From Xanthostigma xanthostigma (Eukaryota > Arthropoda > Insecta > Raphidioptera > Raphidiidae): a stretch of 64,000 nucleotides of DNA. The position numbers and the translations under genes are program-made. The stretch is from assembly GCA_963575645.1 (NCBI GenBank), contig OY754468.1, forward strand, positions 50,169,665 through 50,233,664. Direction: 5' to 3'. The notes beneath the pieces were generated by a model. The model saw only the letters and a program-made list of their open reading frames with translations. It made no database searches and was not told where the DNA came from. Shown here piece by piece: positions 43,723 to 54,663 of the stretch (positions are counted from its first letter, which is position 1; the number at the start of each line of letters is the position of its first letter).

Positions 43723-46700
43723 CTACTATCACCAGAAAAGTTAAACCTTGAAAAGGGCCAAGAAAATCCACATGGATTCTTTGCCAAGGCTGGGATGGCC
43801 AAGGCCACGGAGTTAATTTGGATTTTGACGGACTCGCGTATACATTAACGCACGCATCACAATTTTTACTTGTTGACTCTATGTCTTGATCAAGGTTAGG
43901 CCACCACATATAAGATCTAGCAATGCTTTTCATCTTGACAATGCCAAGATGTCCCATATGTAGCTCGCTCAATAATTTTTTTCTTAATTTGCTCGGTACT
44001 ATTATTTTATAACCTCGCATTAGGCAAGAATGATTAATATACAATTCATTTCTTATTTTAAAATATGGCTGTAACTCACTATTGTTTATTGTTGTTGGCC
44101 ACCCGTATAGAACAAAACGCATAATTTGAGACAAAATTGGGTCCATACGCGTCTCATTGCATACATTTTTTGAATCAATAGGCAGAGCATCATTTATAAA
44201 AGCTAAATAATCAATTTCTTCATCGTCTTCACAATTGTTATCAGTTATCTTTAACGGTAATCTAGATAGACAATCTGCGCAATTATTTACTTTAGAATTG
44301 ACATGCATTATATTAAAGTTGAAAGCTCCAAGAATGACAGCATAACGTTGCAAACGGCTAGTGGCCATTACCGGAATTCCTTTCTTTGGCCCAAATATGG
44401 CTACTAATGGTTTATGGTCCGTTATTAAAGTAAAATGCCGCCCAAAGAGATACTGATAAAACTTTTTTACACCGTAAATGATTGCTAGTGCTTCCTTGTC
44501 AATTTGACTATAGCGTCTCTCGCTATGAGATAACGTACGAGAAGCACAAGCAATTATTTTTTGAGAACCATCGGGCATTTGATGAGAGATTACGGCCCCT
44601 AAGCCATATGAAGAAGCATCGGAAGCCAACAACAAAGGCAATTCTGAGTTGTAATGTATTAAAATTTGTGATGATTGCATTATTTGTTTCATTTTTACAA
44701 AAACATCATTATGCTCAGTTGTCCAGTTCCATTTTACTTCTTTTTTAAGCAATTCATATAATGGATATAAGATTGAACTTAAGTTAGGCACAAATTTACC
44801 GTAATAGTTTAGTAAACCTAGAAAACTTTTAAGCTGAGTAACATTTTCTGGAGCTGCACAATTTACAATCGCTTTGATTTTGTCAGGATCTGTACGTAAG
44901 CCCTCCTTATCGATAATAAATCCTAAATAGGATACAAAATCCTGCATGAATACGCATTTATTTCTTTTAATTTTTAAACCTAATTCCTCTAGTTTATTTA
45001 GAACGGCTTTTAAATTGTTAATATGCTCCATGTGATTTTTACCAGTTATAAGGATGTCATCAAAAAAGATTACTACATTTTTCATACCTTGGAATAAATT
45101 TTCCATTAACTTTTGAAATTTTTCTGGAATTGACGACAGACCAAATGGGACTCTGTTATACATAAATAATCCTTTATGTGTAGAAATTGTAGTATACTTT
45201 TTTGAATTTTCATCCAGCAAAATTTGCTGATATGCTTGTGATAGGTCTAGTTTGGAAAATTGAATTCCACCAGACAGTTTAGAAAACAATTCTTCTATCT
45301 TTGGTATTGGATACTTTTCAATTATTAGAGATTTATTTACAGTTACTTTATAATCCCCACATAATCTTATGGAACTATCTTTTTTTATGATGGGAACGAT
45401 TGGAGTTGCCCAATCGCTGTGATCAATTTTTGAAATAATTTCCAAATTTGAAAGTCGTTCTAATTCTTTTTCAACACGATCTCTTAAAGCAAAAGGCAAT
45501 GGTCTCGCTTTTTGAAAAATAGGTATAGAACTTTCTTTTAGATTTAATTTTAATTTATAATTACGTAAGGTACCAAGAGAATTATCGAAAACCTCTTTAT
45601 ACTGATTGCAAATCACGTCTACTGGATTATTTGAATCATTAATCTCAATTGTAAAAAAACTATTCAGATTTATATTTAAGGATTTTAACCATTGACGGCC
45701 TAATATTGGCGGGCCACCATTTACAATTATATATAATTTTAATTTCTTAGAAATATCGTCTAGGGTGACATTTGTCCAAATGAAACCTTTGACCTTAATA
45801 ATATTTCCAATGTAAGTACTTAACTTTACATCAGTTTCATTTATATTCAATTTTGAAAAATATTTGTAATAAATTTGCTCTGAAATAGCTGATATAGAAG
45901 ATCCAGTATCAATTTGCATAACTAGATTTTGATTTTCGATAATTACGTTGACTTTGATAGGACCTTCATTTTTCATTTCATTTATAATATTACATAATGT
46001 TTCGGTACCAGCATTAGCTGTTTCATCTATAAAATTAGTTTGATTTTTACTTTTTCGAAACTTTCTGCAAACTGATTTAATGTGACCATTTTTATTGCAA
46101 AAATGACATTTAGCATCTTTAAAATAACATTTATTGTTTTCGTGATTTTTCTTACCACAATGCTTGCATTTCTTCAAGTTTTGCGTTTGAACCTTGTTAA
46201 TTTGACTTGACTCTGCCGCGTTTCTTTCGCTGTTTTCTCCTGATACTCCCGCATCCTTTGCCGCTGCTTCCATAGATAAAGCTATTTCGACAGCCTTGTT
46301 GTAGCTTAACGTCTTCTCCGCAAACAGTCTTGAGCGAATGGTTTCGCTTAGCAGCCCCGAAACGAACTGATCTCGTAAATTGGTTTCCAGCTCCTCACCG
46401 AATTCGCAATTTTTTGCCATGTGTTTCAAAGCTTGCAGAAACATTGACATCGATTCTTTTGGTTGTTGTTTACGAAGTCTAAATCTATATCTTTCCGCGA
46501 TTTCCGAAGGTGCAGGTTCAAGATGATCGGCAACAATTTTAATTAAACTTGCCCAGGTTTTATTTTCAGCTGCTGTTGGAGTGCACAAATCGCAGATAAG
46601 CTCGTATGCCGTATCTCCAACGAGTGAAATTAGCGTTGCGACTTTTAAATTTTCTTCAATTTTATTTACTTTAATGAATTGTTCGACTCTGCGAACATAT

Positions 46701-46753
46701 GATGTCCAATTCCCTGTTTGAGGGTTGAATGGGCCGATGTGCCCAATAGACAT
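43649..46753 (-). CDS. Gag-Pol polyprotein, truncated by frameshift
   Basis: 1034 codons. Gag capsid-like region about residues 1-170. Two CCHC zinc knuckles at about 196-209 (CKHCGKKNHENNKC) and 216-229 (CHFCNKNGHIKSVC). Aspartic protease with DTGSS at 282-286. Reverse transcriptase about 400-620, with SKLDLSQAYQQ and the active-site FFDDILITG at 563-571. RNase H from ASDASSYGLGA (710-720). Integrase HHCC zinc finger near 930-965 (GHLGIVKMK ... CDAC), then the first catalytic aspartate in VIVDAHSKW. After KAAK the frame runs off into KNRFFSCHRNF and stops, because of one extra base. Start chosen at the first ATG after the primer site. Expected cytoplasmic particle protein that reverse-transcribes and integrates the element. 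Confidence 0.96.
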   Translation of the reverse strand: MSIGHIGPFNPQTGNWTSYVRRVEQFIKVNKIEENLKVATLISLVGDTAYELICDLCTPTAAENKTWASLIKIVADHLEPAPSEIAERYRFRLRKQQPKESMSMFLQALKHMAKNCEFGEELETNLRDQFVSGLLSETIRSRLFAEKTLSYNKAVEIALSMEAAAKDAGVSGENSERNAAESSQINKVQTQNLKKCKHCGKKNHENNKCYFKDAKCHFCNKNGHIKSVCRKFRKSKNQTNFIDETANAGTETLCNIINEMKNEGPIKVNVIIENQNLVMQIDTGSSISAISEQIYYKYFSKLNINETDVKLSTYIGNIIKVKGFIWTNVTLDDISKKLKLYIIVNGGPPILGRQWLKSLNINLNSFFTIEINDSNNPVDVICNQYKEVFDNSLGTLRNYKLKLNLKESSIPIFQKARPLPFALRDRVEKELERLSNLEIISKIDHSDWATPIVPIIKKDSSIRLCGDYKVTVNKSLIIEKYPIPKIEELFSKLSGGIQFSKLDLSQAYQQILLDENSKKYTTISTHKGLFMYNRVPFGLSSIPEKFQKLMENLFQGMKNVVIFFDDILITGKNHMEHINNLKAVLNKLEELGLKIKRNKCVFMQDFVSYLGFIIDKEGLRTDPDKIKAIVNCAAPENVTQLKSFLGLLNYYGKFVPNLSSILYPLYELLKKEVKWNWTTEHNDVFVKMKQIMQSSQILIHYNSELPLLLASDASSYGLGAVISHQMPDGSQKIIACASRTLSHSERRYSQIDKEALAIIYGVKKFYQYLFGRHFTLITDHKPLVAIFGPKKGIPVMATSRLQRYAVILGAFNFNIMHVNSKVNNCADCLSRLPLKITDNNCEDDEEIDYLAFINDALPIDSKNVCNETRMDPILSQIMRFVLYGWPTTINNSELQPYFKIRNELYINHSCLMRGYKIIVPSKLRKKLLSELHMGHLGIVKMKSIARSYMWWPNLDQDIESTSKNCDACVNVYASPSKSKLTPWPWPSQPWQRIHVDFLGPFQGLTFLVIVDAHSKWVEVFKAAKNRFFSCHRNF

Positions 46754-46799
46754 TTTTATAAATTGATAAATTTAATTATTTAATAGTAATTCTTTTTTT

Positions 46800-46814
46800 T
46801 CACCGACTGCGCCA
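46800..46814 (-). other. Primer-binding site, probably tRNA-Ser
   Basis: Just inside the 5' LTR after GATT, the minus strand reads TGGCGCAGTCGGTGA. Its complement ends in CGACTGCGCCA, which matches the 3' end of insect tRNA-Ser as I remember it. Confidence 0.7.
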
Positions 46815-46818
46815 AATC

Positions 46819-46950
46819 TGTTGTGTATTTAAATAATTTAGAAGCGTTTTATTTGATAGTTTAAAGACGAATGATTTATTCAAAGCAAAATTAACAGTAT
46901 AAAATAAATTACATAATAATTACAAATTACATAAAGTTCACAATCTAACA
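46819..46950 (-). repeat. 5' LTR (132 bp)
   Basis: Identical to 42704-42835 over its full length. On the minus strand it should hold the promoter and transcription start; an AT-rich TTTATTTTATAC stretch is a possible core promoter. Confidence 0.97.
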
Positions 46951-46955
46951 GTACC

Positions 46956-47737
46956 AATAATAAACAAATCGTGAAACATTTGAAATTCGATATAGTAGAT
47001 CGTTTTAAAATGAATTTATATTGTGCACGTGTCAAGAAGTGATTATTACGCGTGCTTCTATTTTGATAAATGTTAAACATCTTCGGTATGCAGCAGCTCT
47101 CTAAGAGATTGGGTGTGTTAAATGGGTACTTAAGTATGTTGATGTTTATAAATAGGAAGGAATACTAATTTTTGTCTCCCCTGTTATGTATACAGTCTGG
47201 TATACAACGACAGTGAAAGTATTCGGAAATATTATGTAGTTGTTTCTGGCAGAATGCGAGGTTGCTGTTCCCTGAAAAAAAAAGGACGGAGAAGTGCAAG
47301 TTAGGTTCCGTGCCGTTTAGAAACTTAATAAAAAATTAATTTATTTCTTAATAATTCTACATGGAATTAGAAATTAATGGTTAATGATTTCTTCCTGCCA
47401 AAATCTGGGTCTTTGATAAGTGATTTCTGAAAGGCTGTGACTTTTAATTTTTCAAGAGGCAAGAGATTGTAGATATTGGACGCTCGACAACTGAGACTGT
47501 TATCGTCTATCCGGCCTGTAATATTCAAATCAGACCTTGCTATATATAAATGTAATTTGAGCTGAATTGCTCTTAAATTACACGAAGCCTTACGAAAACG
47601 TGACGTGCGATTTGCCACGTGCCATGTGTCAACGTCCATCCGCCGCTCTCATGCGCTGACTAACGAGATTGATTTCAATGAGTTTTGATTTTTTAACAGT
47701 TTTATAAATCAAATAAAATTATTATTATTTTCTATTA
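46956..47737. other. Intron stretch, nothing recognised
   Basis: The 90-codon minus frame at 47367-47639 overlaps a worn SINE-tail word (GACGCTCGACAACTGAGA) and is not family-like. Confidence 0.4.
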
Positions 47738-48175
47738 AATTCCTGATGCACAGAACGCTACTATAGTCTGCTTCTTGCTGTACTCCTAATCAATTCCATT
47801 ATAGTGTATTTCATATTTCTTGGTTTTGCTGATCTCCTGTCTCGCCAAATATTATTGGTGCTGTCAAAAATGCATGTCATTTTAAGAATTAATCTGCCTT
47901 TGTAAGAGGTTTAAATCCTGCTGCGAGCTGTACTCCTGATCAATTCCATTATAGTGTATTTCATATTTCTTGGTTTTGCTGATCTCCTATCTCGCCAAAT
48001 ATTTTGGTGCTGTCAAAAATGCCTGTAAATTTAAGAATTAATCTGCCTCTGTATGAGGGCTAGATCCTGCTGCGAGCTGTGCTCCTGATAACGAACGTTG
48101 TCATAGCCTGATGCTGTGTGCTGCTTCTCTTTACGCCATTTGTACACTTATAATTCCTGTTCTCCTGTTCATTCG
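47738..48175 (+). repeat. CTCCTGAT-repeat block B with internal 140-bp duplication
   Basis: Homologous to 41928-42215. A unit containing CAATTCCATTATAGTGTATT and 'ttggttttgctgatctcct' occurs twice, starting near 47802 and 47942. Also ends in 'cgttgtcatagcctgatgctgtgtgctgcttc' like block A. Confidence 0.85.
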
Positions 48176-49322
48176 TAAAAACAAAATTAGATGATTCAGC
48201 TAGAGTGTGTTTTTTATCTCTTATTTTGTAGTTTTTTCGGAACTCCTATTCATGGATGTAAAATTTGCTTTGCCGCTCTATTAGGCTTGTTAGTAAGTAT
48301 TAGTCACTATCTACAATTTTCGAAACTATAGTTTAAATCAACAAAGATAATTTATATGGGAACATTTATTTTTGCAAATGTCACTTCTTTACTGACTAAT
48401 TCGTTTTTATTTGGTTTAGGTTTAGACATTGTTAGTTCTTTGATAGAAATCGCAATTTTATTAGTCGCGAACAATACAATAGTATGACTTCATGAAATTA
48501 CCAACAATGCAATCTTCAAGCGAAATACAAAGCCTCTAATACTTACTAATTGCTACAATCGTTTACAACATATTATACAATGATTTCTAAATAGTGAATA
48601 TTCCTCTCGACCGCTTTTGTATTTCCTACGCTATTTGTTCACAAATTTTTACTGCATTACGTAAATTGCTCTAATGCTGTAGGGCTGGATATATTGATTA
48701 TAGACGCTTGACAACTCATGCTATTAGCGTCCACTCGATAATTGAAACAGAATTGCCATTTTTTACCCCGAAGTATAAATTATCTATAGAAATGACGGAA
48801 TCGCGTTTTGATAATGAAGTGACAAAATGAATCGTCATCATTTCGTCATAATGCGTCATCTATCGGTACAGGATGTCTAGGAATTGGTGACGTTATGTCT
48901 ATTAATTTTTAAGTGTCACGCGTAAACAATAAATTAAATTGCGGTCAGTCATAAATTTGATTCGAAAAAATAACCTCGACAATTTCTGGACACGGTGTAC
49001 ATTTGTGTGTGCGTTTAGTTTTACTATCGCGCGTCAGTCTTTTAGTCATTGCTTTAGTTTTTGCAATAATGTGTAACATTGTATAAGTAATATTTCTAAT
49101 AAATATGGGTAATTAGTATTTACCTGTAATATAGCCTTGTCACTCTAGTACGGTATTGCGTTTTTGCATGCAATAACATTTTCATGATGAGTTTTTGTAG
49201 CTATTCAAACTATTAAAAGCATATTATATTTATAATAATTATTACGGTTCCAAGATTTAACGGTGTATATTTTGTTGAATGACCAATGTCATATTTTAAT
49301 AGTGAAACGTTTAATGTGCCGA
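48176..49322. other. Intron stretch with one worn SINE tail
   Basis: ATTGATTATAGACGCTTGAC near 48694 is the inverted SINE-tail word. Otherwise AT-rich with no feature. Confidence 0.4.
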
Positions 49323-49530
49323 CCAGCGTTCCGGCCCGGCTTCGCCCGAGTTTGTAGATTGCCACCGTGTTTTCGTCGACTTACGTTTCAAAATTGGTAT
49401 CCACGAAAAATGCGATAATATATAGTCTATGTTCATCCTGATGGTCCATTCTAAATATTGGTGAAATTTTTTTTAAAATCGGAGGAGTAGTTTTGGAAAA
49501 TACCCCCTACATCAAAACTTACAAACTTTA
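49323..49530 (-). mobile_element. Helitron-like element, 5'-truncated
   Basis: Minus-strand 3' end reads CTCGGGCGAAGCCGGGCCGG-AACGCTGG followed by T, an acceptable CTRR|T terminus. The body is shared with 22360-23175 and 2487-2700. The 5' end is lost in AT-rich sequence. Confidence 0.62.
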
Positions 49531-50264
49531 CTTTTTTATAATTAATTAAATTAATTTACTTTAAAAAACATTTCTGACAATTTTTTTAATTGCGCATTAT
49601 GGCGTTATTTTTGAAAGAAAAAAAGCAACGAAATTATCAAGTATTGTAATAAAAGCCTGTTTTATTCGAATAGTGTTTTTTACTTTTCATTTTTAAACTA
49701 CGATTTTCTATAAAATTTAAATTTTTTCTGGTATGTATCAAATTAATAAGGCTTGTAGAGGAAAACACGCTTTTGCTACGAAAATTAAAAAAAAAACTTT
49801 TTTTATGAATTTTGTGACGTACATATTAATTAAAGCGTACCAGTGAAGCTCTTCACTAAATTATTAATTTATTTCGACAATTACAATTTTTAGATGGAAT
49901 TTATAAAAAAAGCATTAAATTAATATAACCGTTTGAAACATAATAAATAATACACGAGATTTAATTTCAAGGCAACTTTTTTTCTTGTTGAGGTTGGTAC
50001 TCGTTCTGATTAACACCTTTGTAACTATATCTACGTCACAGAATAGGTATATAAATATCGCAAGGTTGAAGGACACTCTTATCGTGCAAACCGTTGATAA
50101 CAATAATGTATTTGGTAATAAATAGTTTTCGAAAAAATGTAACATTTGTATGTTACATTTTCAACAGTTGTTTTGAAATTATTGGTGATTCGTAATCGCT
50201 TTTTACTTCTGAGATATTGATTTCCACTCTGATCTCTTTAGATTTGAGAATAGCCGAGCACGTA
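49531..50264. other. Intron stretch, nothing recognised
   Basis: AT-rich, no supported feature. Confidence 0.5.
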
Positions 50265-50378
50265 GGGCCGAAAGTGTGATATTTTGCCCTGCGCACCATG
50301 ATGCCTGAGGCGAAACAGAGGGCATCATGGCGCGAAAGGCTAGGATATCACACTTTCGTCTCTTGTGGTACAATATAC
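50265..50378. repeat. Short palindromic unit P, copy 2
   Basis: Arms GGCCGAAAGTGTGATAT and 'atatcacactttcgtc' with an inner palindrome CACCATGATGCC...GGCATCATGG. Ends 'tgtggtacaatatacta' like copies at 19402-19510 and 54524-54636. It directly adjoins the element at 50381. Confidence 0.7.
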
Positions 50379-50380
50379 TA

Positions 50381-50663
50381 CAGTGGACCCCCGGTAATCC
50401 GACCCCTGTCTAATCCGGCACCCCCTGTAATCCGACATGGTCTAATTATTTATTATTGAATATTTTTTTGACCATCTTCGCTATTGCATGATTGAACAAG
50501 TTATAATATTGATCATTGGATCTGTAATTTGTCGGATTACAAGGTACTCTTTTGTAAAAAATTCCGGACTATAGGGGGTCTTAGGCAGTACTCTATAATC
50601 CGACAAATTCGATAGTCCGACACTGCCCTGCAAAATGTTTGTCGGATTACCGGGGGTCCACTG
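50381..50663. mobile_element. Pogo/Tigger-type miniature, 283 bp
   Basis: Termini CAGTGGACCCCCGGTAATCC and 'ggattaccgggggtccactg' are perfect complements, flanked by TA (50379-50380, 50664-50665). Several more AATCCGAC words lie inside. The ends follow the widespread CAGTGGACCC pattern of Tigger-like elements. Confidence 0.9.
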
Positions 50664-50665
50664 TA

Positions 50666-52493
50666 TTTGTCTTTTTATACCCCGCTCGTGTAACAAGGTG
50701 TAAAGTATTTTTTCGAAAGTGGTGGCGTCTTGTCGTAAATTCGAAGAACGCTGCCCAGAAATCAAATAAAAAAAAACTATTTAAAGTTCTGGTACAGTCG
50801 GTCGTAAATTCAAAGTACTTGAGTCTTTCAGTTTGTTGTGATGGTGTTAAAGTATTATTTTTTTATTTGTATTTTTAAAGTCAGTTGGCACGCTTCTAAA
50901 AATTCTTTTGACTCAGAGAAAACAATGGTGAGCTCAAGAACTGGCGTACGCCACCCAGAGCTTCTTTCACTTCTTAAATCTCATGAGCACATCATTCTTA
51001 TGTGGCCTTCGCAGGCCCTGTTTCAATGGGACTTAACATTTTATCTGTTTAAATAATGCCGCTTTGTGTAATCTTTTCTTGGCCGACTTTGACCACCTAC
51101 GACATTTCTTTCAAAAAAAACAAAATATAGCGTGTGGTGTTTTACAAATCATTGCAAATACAAAGTCAGAACTTTTTGAAGTTAAACTTGAATAGTGAAG
51201 ATATTATGTTCCTGAGCCGAAGAAATGAAATAGAATGAGATTGAACTTAAAGTCTCAGATCTAGCGCGCAAGTTTTTCTAAAGTCAGGTTTGAACAGAAA
51301 ATAAAAAATATGATTAGTTATCAGAAAAAATCATGATGGAGGTGATTAATTGAGACGGTATTTTAGACCATTTGTGGCTAAAACCAGAAGTTTCTAAAAT
51401 AAGGATTCGAGTCAAGAATAAAATATCATTTTATTTTATTATATTTTATACGGCACTGTAAAAAAAACATTTTTGTCGAATTTTCATTATTAAAGACACG
51501 TTTAGTTTGACATCGAATGACAAAGGAGCGAGGGGGCAGATGTTCAACGTTTAAAATTAAAAATAAACACATTCTCTTAGGTAGAAATGTATTTAAAAGT
51601 ACAGTAGTGTACAAATGAAAATGCATACACAAAAAATGAGTAATAGCGGTGATCATTATATTTTGTGTACATATTATAATAATTATAAGTACTTACACAT
51701 TTTTGTATACGGATCTCGACTTTTATCCCTACAAAATGGCGCTCGTTCATGATCTTATATATCTGTAATTTTCACAGAATGAATGTACACTGTTCAATGT
51801 TACATTTCGAATTGTTGGATGGCGCCATTAACAAGAAACAAATACCAAATTGTCTTTCTATTTAAAAAACAAAATTTCAAAGCAATCTTCTATTTATAAA
51901 ATCGTTCTTCTGGCGATGCTTCTACTGTACAATTTAATTATGGATAGAACTGTACAATAATAATGCATGAATTGTACCGAAGAAGTTTTTTTTGCGATGG
52001 TCTACATTTGTATCATACAATACCTCCCACAATACAATAATGTCATATATATCCGTGCTACACACCTTGAAGACTACCTTTTTGCCCTTTAGACAGTTTA
52101 AAATTTACAACACGCATGCGTATAGGGTGTCCTCATCGACCAGGTGTGTTTTTGAAAAGGGATTATCAAATGTTTTTCAGATCATTTTTGTATGCATCTA
52201 TGATAATGACCGAAACTTTGAAAAACATCAAAACCAAACAAGTTTTGTTTTGTAAACGATTTGGTAAAATTATATATCTGATAAATGCAATACGAGTTTT
52301 TGACATTGCCGAATTTCCGTGTGATTTTGCAATTTGCCTCAACTATAATAATAATAATAATGCGTTGAACGTCCGTTTCTCGACTTTATGTCATAACAGA
52401 AACCATTCGCACCATTACTATTTTTTTTCTACCACACTTCCCGTTATTTTATACAATTTTTAAACTTCAGCTTAATTAATAGCAATAGGAATT
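50666..52493. other. Intron stretch, nothing recognised
   Basis: AT-rich. The longest frame (115 codons, 52116-52463) runs through an (AAT)n tract near 52349 and is not protein-like. Confidence 0.45.
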
Positions 52494-52732
52494 TTTAGGA
52501 AATTAAGGATGAGGTAGGCAAATTTTGAGCATAGGAGGTTGACAGGTAAATCGGCCATGGCCTTGAATAAGGAACCATCTCGATATTTATCTGGAATTAT
52601 TGAGGGAAACCATGGAAAACCTCAACAAGATGGCCGGTACAGGAATTACAGTTTCTCGGCGAGAGGCAGTATTCGAACCCGGTACCTCCCGAATGCGAGT
52701 CTAGTGCTCTCACCGCTACGCCACCCCGCTCG
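52494..52732 (-). mobile_element. tRNA-derived SINE with conserved core
   Basis: Minus-strand head GAGCGGGGTGGCGTAGCGGT...GTACCGGGTTCGAATA has clear A and B boxes. The body (CCGGCCATCTTGTTGAGGTT, 'ccatggtttccctcaataattccag', 'ggttccttattcaaggccatggccga') matches a SINE core I know from many arthropods. Confidence 0.8.
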
Positions 52733-53798
52733 ATTATTTTGCCTCAACATCTCAGATCATCTATTTTTTTTATTTTATACCGAAGAACAATGTTTTTACG
52801 GTTCCAACTATACACAAGTAAATGGCACCTATACAAATTGAGGTCAGCTCACATTTCAAAATTTTATTTTATTATATTTCTTCGTTTTTGAGGTCCCCCT
52901 AAGTTTTCGACTCTAAGGATATGGTAGTTATTATTTAAACCGTCATAAACGAATGAACATTTTTATGGTCGATTATTATTTCTAATACCTAAGGTATTAG
53001 TAGTTCTGAACGAACGGCCATTATAATTATTTATGGAACGCTTCGTAGTTCAAAGGATTTGAACATCAGCCATTGAAAACTTAGCTTTTTCCGGTTCTAT
53101 AACTTTTATGAATTTCTAGAAATTAATAATAAAATCGTAACTTTATAAATGTTTAATAAAATTTCGATTGAGATGCAGTATCACTGCAGTTTTTTAGAAA
53201 ATTTGTCTGTTTTAAAAACTACTAAACCGATTTTGATCGAATTTTCACTGAAGTATTTATATCGTACTTGTACTGAAGCGTAGTTACCATAGGGCAAAGT
53301 GATATTGAATCATAATTTCATTTTTTATACGCCGAAATGAAAACAATAACCTTATCGTTCGAAGCTAGAGAATATGGCAATTAAGTTTTATCAGCAATAT
53401 TAAATTGTTTTATTGTTTTGTTGGCCTGATTAATAATCCAGACACTATTGGATTAGATTTATTGCAGATTATAGACGCTTCACAACTGATTGGTCTGTTC
53501 TTTATCAGAATTGCTAGGATTTACCTGAACTTAGTACCGTTTAATTTAAATAATTATGAATAACGGGAATGCGTACACATAGGTATAATTCTTTTCTTTT
53601 ATTGCTTATGTTTCATCAAAAATATTGACTTTGTCAAAGCTCTGTAAAACCGGATATAACAAAATTATTAATTACAAAACAAATTTAAATAAAAATTATA
53701 AAGAAAAGACAATTTTTTAAATTAGAGAAATAAAGTTTAACATAAAAAATAGACGAGTCATAAAATCTATTTTCAAAAATTAAATTTTTAAAATTAAA
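52733..53798. other. Intron stretch with a worn Helitron-like body
   Basis: Positions 53195-53260 (AAACTACTAAACCGATTTTG) resemble the conserved inner text of the Helitron-like family; ends not visible. A worn SINE tail lies near 53470. Confidence 0.35.
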
Positions 53799-54207
53799 AC
53801 TCTATATAGGGACACTCAAGGGACAGTGCAGTTTGTGGCGTTATTGAGAGTTGTCGCTAAACGGACAGAAGACGCATTATCCATTAATATTTTCTCATCT
53901 ATTTACTCATAATATATAAAATTTACAACTGATCAACAAACACGCATACTATCACAAATTACAGCTGAGCTAAACATATGAAAGATAATCCCAACAAATT
54001 TTTAGAATCTTCGGGACGCACGATGCCGACAACAAAGCAACAAAATAACAAACAAGTACTGTTTATTGCTTGATGCTGACGTATTGTTGTCGTTATTTAG
54101 AGTGTATCATTGTATGAGCAACAAGATAAACCAACTAAAGTTAAGTAATTTCGACGTTTTAAGGAGTTTGTCGTTATATCGAGTGGCGTTAAATGGAGTT
54201 TACACTG
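53799..54207. mobile_element. Tigger/pogo-type miniature, copy 2
   Basis: Right end GGAGTTTACACTG followed by TA. The body is the inverse of 23966-24369, including 'gtcgttatttagagtgtatcattgtatgagcaacaag'. The left end is worn. Confidence 0.7.
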
Positions 54208-54209
54208 TA

Positions 54210-54523
54210 TTATCGTTTGTTTGGTTTTAAATCTGTCAGTGGATTGAATATTTTCGACGTATTGGAGAGATCAAAATGCGTGTGCAAATCGTACGCTCTG
54301 TATAATGGAGCTTTTGAAAAAAGAGTAGGGTCGCAGATGTGACAATAATATATGGATCAATGGCTATTTGCCGTACCGCATGTATGTATGCGTTGGAGCA
54401 GTGATTTTACACTCGTCATATTAGTGTCAACGCTAACAATAATCCTCTGGTTGCATATGTGCCAGGTATTCTTTTATTAACACGGCATAGCTATACGTAC
54501 GTGTGTACAGTAGCTTGCAAATG
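54210..54523. other. Intron stretch, nothing recognised
   Basis: No supported feature. Confidence 0.5.
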
Positions 54524-54636
54524 ATACTATATTATACCACAAGGACTGAAAGTTTGATATCTTCACTCGGCACGCCACTGACATCAAGACGCGCAGCGCA
54601 AAGTATCAAACTTTCGACCAGTATGGTGTATACTAT
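54524..54636. repeat. Short palindromic unit P, copy 3
   Basis: Arms ATACTATATTATACCAC...GAAAGTTTGATA and 'tatcaaactttcgaccagtatggtgtatactat'. It is followed by TTTCATGCCTCGGTCG, a relative of the terminal repeat at 19073-19092. Confidence 0.7.
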
Positions 54637-54663
54637 TTTTTTTCATGCCTCGGTCGTGTAAGT

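Larger units (their letters stand above)
42704..46950 (-). mobile_element. Ty3/gypsy LTR retrotransposon, 4247 bp
   Basis: Complete element in minus orientation: 5' LTR on the right, primer-binding site, gag-pol in one frame, polypurine tract, 3' LTR on the left. The LTRs are identical and the 5-bp target duplication GTACC is intact (42699-42703 and 46951-46955), so insertion is very recent. The order protease, reverse transcriptase, RNase H, integrase is that of Ty3/gypsy. The single fused gag-pol frame with two CCHC knuckles and no envelope resembles the Mag lineage, which I infer rather than demonstrate. Confidence 0.96.

Noticed and set aside
44482-44748. 88-codon plus-strand frame in the LTR element
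   Set aside because: Shadow of the RNase H and reverse-transcriptase coding region on the opposite strand.
47367-47639. 90-codon minus-strand frame as a gene
   Set aside because: It overlaps a worn SINE-tail word and has no family resemblance.
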